The notes beneath the pieces were generated by a model. It was not told the origin of the DNA. It searched no databases and saw only the letters and a program-made list of their open reading frames with translations. A program made the position numbers and the translations under genes. From Rostratula benghalensis (Eukaryota; Chordata; Aves; Charadriiformes; Rostratulidae), in contig VXAI01000020.1 in the NCBI GenBank assembly GCA_013399305.1, forward strand, positions 2,918,262 through 2,982,261: a stretch of 64,000 bases of DNA. The letters run 5' to 3'. Positions 53,801 through 64,000 of the stretch are shown piece after piece; the stretch's first letter is position 1; each line of letters begins with the position of its first letter.

Positions 53801-55534
53801 ATAGAAGCATTCTCTACAGCCAGAGCTACACGGGGAGCAGTTCAGAGAGCACGTGCTCACCACCTCACCCTCATTGATCTTTCAAAAAAGCTCCATGGGG
53901 GTTGCAGCTTCACATTATCACCACATTAGTGTATGCTCTTCTGCGACAGAAAAATCAAAAGAGCACAGAAATATGAAATCTAAGTAGCTACTGTATTACT
54001 GGCAACTGCTGCTTTTTTTGATGTTCTAGAAATCCACAGAGGTTGCAGGGGAAAAATACTGTTGGGGACACTTAACTCTGAAATTGAAGACAAGTCCTCT
54101 TGTTAACGCTGAGAACACATCCTGAAGTCTACAGCAAAATAATCAAGCCAAAACAAGACTGAGGCCTTGATTCTTCGAGGCTGTAAATTGAAAAATGCAT
54201 AAAGTCTGATTTGTGATTTGGCATTGTTCAACTGTCTAGGTAAACTGGGAAAGTTTGGTGGTAGGTTGAGGTTGTACCTCAGTGGGAAAGGCAGCGGCAT
54301 GACACTGGGTGCTCCAGACAAGAGGCATCTCCAAGTCCTCCATTACACCATAAAAGCCATTTGGCCAGTACAGAAGCAGCAGGTTGTCTGGAGGGTGCTT
54401 TGATCAATCACAGGGTCCCTAACAAATGCTCTTTCCCCGTCTGTATGATGGAAGGCACCTTGAGTCCCTGTGGGAAGTGCTTAAGACTTTTTCCCTTAGC
54501 CAGTCTTCTCTTCTATTTCCCAGCTGGGCTTTGTTGCCGAGGGGAAAATTTTTCATTATTCCTGAAGCCTCCTCATTATTTCTGTGACATATATTAAATC
54601 AAGGACAACTAGCCTATGCTTTAGAGAATCTCCTAGAAAAGATCCTTTCCTACAGTAGGAGTAAAAAGTAAAGCTTATGTGAATTTAAGGAAATCTTATG
54701 TGAATGTGAAGGAAACGAAAGAAGGCCACAATAAAAATTTAGATCATCTTTGGCTGAATGAGGAAAAAGGTGTATAAAATATTCCATTGTGGATTAGGTA
54801 TTAAGGCATTTGAGTGATTTTTCTGCATTTTATTTCAATAATTAATATTTACTGAGGTAAAGGCAGGGACTATGCTTTCGCATGCCTGATCCAGGAAGGT
54901 AAATCTGCCAAACCCTCACCACCCCTGCCAGAAGGAAGGCTCCTTTGGAAGGTGGAGTTGTGTAAGGTAAGAATCATCAGTGCCTTACCTGAGACATCTG
55001 GAGTGACTACAAACAAGTCCAAGACCCCTTATTGGAGATGTGTGTCCCATCACCTGCCACAAGACATTTTCCCTTGTGTGTTTCGGTGAATGGGACCATG
55101 GCAAAGTAAATATAAATGTTCTTCAGGTTAAGGAGCTTGGTAGAGCTCAAAAAAATGCCATGTACCAAGAAACAGAGCTCCCAAGAAGCAGACTTCATAT
55201 GGCTTTTAGCATCAGAGTGACTTTGCTACTTTGGCACCAGACGAAAATAAACAGCTATTCAAAATATTTTTGTTCATAACTGAGAAACATCTTCTGTCTA
55301 CAAAGCAGGCACAAACATCTTCCATTTAAAAGTTACATGAATTTATAAACATCTTATAAAGCACAGTTAAGCAAAACAGTATAACTCGGAGTAAGGGGAA
55401 GAAGTCAGCACTCAGTCTGCCCCTATCAAACTGCTGTATGTGAATTTTTCGTATTCAGAAAGATCATTGAGCTTTATAGGCAGCTTCTAAGAGTCCGACT
55501 GCACAGCCAAGAGCATGTCACCATCACTGAAATC

Positions 55535-55563
55535 ACCAAGTGACAACTCAAATGTCACTTGGT
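55535..55563. repeat. 11-base inverted repeat (hairpin)
   Basis: Arms ACCAAGTGACA (55535-55545) and TGTCACTTGGT (55553-55563) are perfect reverse complements with a 7-base loop. No gene flanks it. The arms contain CAAGTG, a homeobox NKX2-type core also close to an E-box, on both strands. Confidence 0.85.
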
Positions 55564-56095
55564 TCAGCTACTTGGAGGGAGCATGATAAGTATGGTTTAG
55601 ACTGTTACGAGATGGGTATTAACAACCTTCACCACTCTTGACAATCCCAGAGGAAACACAGGAAGATAAATCCATCCACACATAAGGCCCTATGTATCCA
55701 CTTGAGATGTTTATTCCCTCAAAACACCCTTCTGCACCTTTTCCACTCCTGAAGTTCAGAAAGGCATAGGCTATGAAGGACTATCACTGAGAGAAAATAC
55801 AAACTGTAGAAAGGCTGAGATGGGAAAGTTCCCAGTGCCTTATTTCTTGCCAGTAATTCCCCTTGGATACAGCTTCTACAAGGCAGAGATAATACTGCCA
55901 AATCCCATTTCCAAAATGGGCTGCCAGAACTTCCCAAGACAACTTGCAGGGTCTAAAGTTCAGCCATCCCCTTTCTCTCTCTGCAGTCCCCTGACGGAGA
56001 TTTAAGCATGTATTATGTGTACAAAGCCTGGACACACATTTCTAGAATAAGAACCAACCTGAAACTTGATGAAGGAGGATCAGTTCTAACATAAC

Positions 56096-56121
56096 TTTTT
56101 TTTTTTTTTTTTTTTTTTTTT
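56096..56121. repeat. T26 homopolymer
   Basis: Twenty-six consecutive T, the longest homopolymer in the window. Read on the minus strand this is an A-tail, but the adjoining sequence (56122-56300) does not resemble any retroposed gene I can identify. Confidence 0.95.
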
Positions 56122-56649
56122 CCCTTGTAAAAGCATTTGAGATGCATAAAAATGATTTACCCTTTGTTCTGTTCAGCAGACCTAACGCTGACCTAACACT
56201 AGGTTTGAGAACCGCTGCTACCATTTCAAAGCAGCTGTAGATAGAGCTGGAAGATTGTCTGATCAAGGTAAAGCTCCTATTGCTGTGCAAAAGAGATGAG
56301 TGCTCATAAAAGGCGACCTCTGCTCCGTTTTAACAAAAAACTGTACTATAGCCAAAACTGGAAATCTTTCACAAATCTTTCCCCCTCCATATCTCTTTCA
56401 CCATTCAATGTCAATTAAATAAAACTCTTGTAGCATTTCCAGTTTCTTGGATCCAAGTAACAATAATAGAATTATTATGCTTAAAATATATTTTTTCATG
56501 AATTACAGAAGACAGAAAATCAATGTGCCAGAAGTGGCCTTTTGCTTATTTAACAAGCATTTACACCTTAAATCTTGCCCTTTATACAAGTTTTCCTGAC
56601 TTAACTATGCATAACCAGATTTCCATTTTTATGTCCTGCTCTACATCTT

Positions 56650-56666
56650 CCCCCGCCCCCCCCCGC
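56650..56666. repeat. C-rich tract
   Basis: C-runs of five and nine bases broken by single G bases. On the minus strand these give long G-runs, but only two runs, so it is not a full quadruplex motif. Confidence 0.9.
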
Positions 56667-57180
56667 TAATTAATATGGAAATAGCTTAAAGAAGGTCAGT
56701 GATAATTTTGACACATTACTGAAAAATCGAGGCTTTGTTACAGAATCAAGCTATACTTATGAATACATGAGATAAGTACTAGCCAGGTATGCAGACACTG
56801 AAATGTTATTGCCCAGTCTGAGAGGATTGCTACCTCTCAGCTTTCACAGGCCCTATCAGGAATGAGAGGAAGAAAGGAGACGTGTCCTTGAAAAGCGCAG
56901 TGAAGAGGAGACATCCTCACTTCAATACATACAGCGTTAGGATTTCAGCATTTACCTCTGGAAGTCAGAGCCCGTGGCTGGAGTGCTGAGGAAGCACAGA
57001 AGTGGTACCACGCTGAAGAGCACCACTCACAGACTACATCTGCAGCCTTCCCAGTGCAGAAGGATGCTACACCAGTCACGGTGTTCAGATCCCTTCCTGC
57101 TGCTCCAGTTCTCTCAACACACTGCACAACTATGGCTTTTCTGCAGAGGTTGAGCTTCACACTGTTCACAATTAGGTCCC

Positions 57181-57592
57181 TAAGTAAGAAGAGGCTGAAG
57201 GGAGACCTCATTGCCCTCTACAACTACCTGAAAGGACATCGTAGAGAGGTGGGTATTGGCCTCTTCTCCCAGGTGAATAATGACAGGACCAGAGGAAATG
57301 GTCTGAAGTTGCAGCAGGGGAGGTTTACATTAGATATTAAGAAGAATTACTTTACTGAGAGGGTGGTCAGGCAGAATGGCCAGTCCGGGGAAGCGGTGAA
57401 GTCACCAACCCTGGAGGCATTTAAGAAACATGTAGACGTGGTGCTTCAGGGCATGCTCTACTGCCAGAGATTGTTGGGTTGGGTAACTTGTTTTGTGGGT
57501 TTTTTAATGGTGTTTGGGGGTTTTTTTGGTGTGTGTGTATGGTAGGACCTGATGATCTCAAATGTCCCTTCCAACCATGAAGATTCTGTGAA
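57181..57592 (+). mobile_element. CR1 LINE, 3' part (5'-truncated)
   Basis: This matches the known 3' region of avian CR1 non-LTR retrotransposons. It starts in the end of the reverse-transcriptase reading frame, with peptide features [15 protein letters not shown], then GLFSQVNN and [13 protein letters not shown], followed by FTERVV. It runs into the CR1 3' tail (GACCTGATGATCTCAAATGTCCCTTCC in outline) and a terminal GATTCTGTGA. A T/G-rich stretch at 57476-57545 interrupts the usual tail. An open frame of 163 codons spans it, but this is the decayed CR1 frame and not a host gene. The copy is 5'-truncated, as nearly all CR1 copies are. Confidence 0.9.
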
Positions 57593-57599
57593 GTGTAAA

Positions 57600-58227
57600 T
57601 GTAGACAATAAACCTGAGCAGGCTGTGGCAAGTGAAAGGTGGAAGAACTGCTATACCAACTAAGTTGACTTTGTTTGCAAATAAATTGTTGTAACAGCTT
57701 AGAAACACGTTCAGTAATAACTAATCTCCCGCTGGGACTTTTTGATAAAGCTCCATGACCACAAGCACCTCCTTGAAGGACATGATCTGACACACCCTGA
57801 AGTCAACACGGGTTTTATTTCAGCATAAGGAAGCCCAGGTGGCAGACGACTGCCAGGGTCTGCAATTTATTTTATTTATGCAACCCGCAGCATAAATCAC
57901 ACAATCATTAAACTGTTAGTCTAGAAATGAGCCAAAAATGATGCAAGCTGTGTTATTTAGATAATGCACATTAAACCGAAGAGCTAGCCATCAATGTGGA
58001 ACTGAAAATTTGGAATTCCCAGAAATGGCACAGATTATTTTGCTTTCACCTGGGAACCTGCCTTCCAAATCTGTGCCAAACTTTCTTCTACATGCAGCTT
58101 ATTCTCAGCCCAGCACGGAATGCTAAAGAAGTGCACGTAACTTCCAGCAAAACTCAAACGCATTTTGTGTATTTTATTTACTAAAGTCAGGGCTGCCCAC
58201 CTAGGAGAAAAAACGCCAAACCAAGCA
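57600..58227. other. region just downstream of CDH2, possible conserved non-coding DNA
   Basis: This interval lies between the CR1 element ending near 57592 and the CDH2 poly(A) site. It has no gene and no nameable repeat. The part at about 57880-58180 is non-repetitive, AT-rich and balanced in composition, with homeobox-like TAAT/ATTA cores and an ATGATGCAA motif, as often seen in conserved non-coding elements. Conservation is not tested. Confidence 0.3.
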
Positions 58228-58246
58228 CCAGATCCAAAATTAGCAT

Positions 58247-58252
58247 TTTATT
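58247..58252 (-). promoter_or_regulatory. CDH2: distal poly(A) signal of CDH2 (AATAAA)
   Basis: AATAAA on the minus strand is followed 20-45 bases later by a GU/U-rich stretch (TGGTGCTTGGTTTGG, then a T-run). This is the normal layout of a strong cleavage and polyadenylation site. The flanking bases (CGTTCTGAATAAAATGC) match my recollection of the mammalian CDH2 mRNA end. Cleavage is expected near 58225-58235. Confidence 0.88.
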
Positions 58253-58347
58253 CAGAACGTTGGGGTCAGAGGTGTATCATTCATATTCTGGTACACAATA
58301 CAGAGGCAAAGCTGTTCTCAGAAGTCTCTCCAGTTTGAAAGCTCCTT

Positions 58348-58368
58348 CCCCCTTCCCTCCCCACCCCC
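58348..58368 (-). promoter_or_regulatory. G-quadruplex-forming tract in the CDH2 3' UTR
   Basis: In mRNA sense there are four G-runs of 5, 4, 3 and 5 separated by loops of 1, 1 and 2 bases: plus-strand C-runs at 64-68, 59-62, 55-57 and 48-52 of the 583xx block. This meets the strict G3+N1-7 rule with very short loops, which predicts a stable RNA G-quadruplex. It sits about 95 bases before the distal poly(A) signal. Folding is inferred from sequence. Confidence 0.7.
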
Positions 58369-58427
58369 AAAAACATACTGTATATTTACTCGTGCCACCA
58401 GTATCAGGTGAACTCCCCCCCCTCCCC

Positions 58428-58598
58428 NNNNNNNNNNNNNNNNNNNNNNNNNNNNNNNNNNNNNNNNNNNNNNNNNNNNNNNNNNNNNNNNNNNNNNNNN
58501 NNNNNNNNNNNNNNNNNNNNNNNNNNNNNNNNNNNNNNNNNNNNNNNNNNNNNNNNNNNNNNNNNNNNNNNNNNNNNNNNNNNNNNNNNNNNNNNNNN
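58428..58598. other. assembly gap (171 N) inside the CDH2 3' UTR
   Basis: A run of N starts straight after a C-rich stretch (eight C, one T, four C at 58415-58427). Sequence on both sides belongs to the same 3' UTR. The G-rich mRNA strand here is the likely reason the gap was not closed. Confidence 0.99.
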
Positions 58599-58919
58599 GA
58601 ATCAATGTCACTTGTTTGCAACCTGTTTTGTAAATACTTTATCCATAACGAAAGATATAAACATGCAAAAACCTGAATCCATAGTCCAAATAATACATAC
58701 ACGTGTTCTGAAGTTTCTGCACTTCTCCACAGACTATGCCAATAAAACATTATGTACACATACCATTTTTTTTACAGTGAAGTGGGAAAAAAAATACTAG
58801 AAATTAAAAAACAGAAAAAAGAAAAGTGTACATGAATTAAGACCAAAATGTGTCTAACATTCTAGCATAAGAAAAAAAAAAAATCAATTCTGCTACAAAC
58901 TGGTGATATGAAAACTCCC

Positions 58920-58925
58920 TTTATT
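58920..58925 (-). promoter_or_regulatory. CDH2: proximal AATAAA in the CDH2 3' UTR, possible alternative poly(A) signal
   Basis: On the minus strand, GCAAATAAAGGGAG is followed by a T-rich downstream region, including a long T-run at about 58868-58880. If used, it would give a 3' UTR of about 590 bases and remove the Pumilio motif and the G-rich tract. Use is inferred from the hexamer and U-rich context only. Confidence 0.4.
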
Positions 58926-59062
58926 TGCAACCAGCTGCATAAGTTTTAGAATTTTAGTGAAAAAAAATCCCCTAACATCTAAAACTAGAAGTAATGTACA
59001 CATTGTTCCACCTCATGGTCTTCTCTCCCAGATAATAAAGTTGTTCCATGAGGATTTTTTTG

Positions 59063-59068
59063 TTTATT
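59063..59068 (-). promoter_or_regulatory. second internal AATAAA in the CDH2 3' UTR
   Basis: An AATAAA hexamer lies in an A/T-rich stretch of the 3' UTR, about 430 bases after the stop codon. The sequence just downstream is A-rich rather than GU-rich, so it may be a chance match in low-complexity sequence. Confidence 0.2.
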
Positions 59069-59495
59069 TTTTAATCTCCTTATTTTAATAAAAGCAATGC
59101 AATGTAACAAAAGCATGTTGAAGCATATTGTGTTTCACCTTACTCCTCCCCACCCCAACATATTTTGTCTCTTTAATGCATCATTTCATAAATCAGTACC
59201 ATTAAAGCCTTAAACATAAAACTAATTCCGATCTGAAAAAGGTACAAAAAGGCACATAAAATCCCAGTGCTTCTGTACTGTAAAATTCAAGTGTAACTGA
59301 GCTCAATATTTTTTTCCAAACAGCATTGGATCACTGATATTCCACGGAGCCCAAATTGGTTTGCAGCCTAAGCCAAAGCCTTCAGCAAGCACTTGTGCTA
59401 GTAGACTACAAAGTTAAAGCCTAGCTTCTGTATGCTTTTGGGGAATATCAGTTGAAACGTTTGTACTTGTCCAAAAACAAAGTTCACTTTGAAGT

Positions 59496-64000
<4,505 letters not shown>

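Larger units (their letters stand above)
46313..57180. other. intergenic desert, no gene
   Basis: Contains the GGT repeat, the T26 run, the C-rich tract and the hairpin listed separately. About 50620-50760 (TTGCATTTTGCAACATGTTG, ACTCTAATTAATTATCC) is the best candidate conserved element. The longest open frame not in a repeat (51284-51721, plus, 145 codons) shows no domain, signal peptide or splice sites and is probably chance. Confidence 0.5.
58228..59495 (-). other. CDH2: CDH2 3' untranslated region
   Basis: This is the 3' UTR following the CDH2 stop codon, about 1.27 kb including 171 unresolved bases. From memory, long blocks resemble the mammalian CDH2 3' UTR: the segment just after the stop, the part around 59100-59300, the part around 58600-58760, and the final 100 bases before the poly(A) signal. 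That recall has not been checked by alignment. In mRNA sense it holds a Pumilio-type octamer UGUACAUA (58751-58758), two internal AATAAA hexamers, a seven-base match AGCACAA (59393-59399) to the start of miR-218, and a G-rich tract (58348-58368). The end is placed about 20 bases past the distal AATAAA; the exact cleavage base is inferred. Confidence 0.9.

Noticed and set aside
56096..56300. T26 as the A-tail of a processed pseudogene or SINE on the minus strand
   Set aside because: Adjacent sequence matches no gene or SINE I recognise, and no flanking duplication is evident.
57054..57545. 163-codon plus-strand open frame, the longest without N
   Set aside because: Its body is the end of the CR1 reverse-transcriptase frame plus CR1 tail, and it starts in flanking DNA.
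58260..58800. Open frames of 97-160 codons across the N gap
   Set aside because: Most of their length is unknown bases, and the strand and position belong to the CDH2 3' UTR.

Overview
The window looks like bird nuclear DNA. It has AT-rich, gene-poor sequence, several CR1 LINE 3' ends with the ATTCTATG-type terminal repeat, an avian-type endogenous retroviral solo LTR, a few very old MIR-like and L3/CR1-like remnants, and no operons or dense coding. It is an assembled scaffold with two runs of N (14979-15028 and 58428-58598). The species cannot be named from sequence alone. The ERVL-type LTR is of a kind I associate with many non-galliform birds.

One gene is supported. Its last coding exon lies on the minus strand at 59496-59702 and encodes the C-terminal 68 residues of a classical cadherin, best matched to N-cadherin (CDH2). 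It is followed by a 3' UTR of about 1.27 kb (about 58228-59495). The 3' UTR ends in an AATAAA at 58247-58252 with a GU-rich downstream element, and it carries two internal AATAAA sites, a Pumilio motif and a strong G-quadruplex-forming tract. Positions 59703-64000 are the 3' part of the last CDH2 intron. The rest of the gene continues past the right edge.

Positions 1 to about 58200 are non-coding DNA downstream of CDH2. I found no credible exon, RNA gene or processed pseudogene there. The recognisable content is repeats: CR1 3' ends at 7778, 30812, 33547 and 57181; older L3/CR1-type remnants in antisense at 20822 and 24150-25295; MIR-like SINE remnants at 3293, 11376, 22089/22344 and 30321; a solo ERVL-type LTR at 35388-35972; a second ERV LTR-type fragment at 45930-46312; and assorted microsatellites and homopolymers. 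Between them lie AT-rich, non-repetitive stretches that resemble conserved non-coding sequence of a developmental-gene desert, but this needs alignment to confirm.

No undescribed multi-gene system is present. The observations most worth checking are the G-quadruplex motif in the N-cadherin 3' UTR, a perfect palindrome built from two forkhead-type motifs at 28595-28619, a GC-rich purine-rich block at 1020-1265, and the split MIR at 22089-22445.
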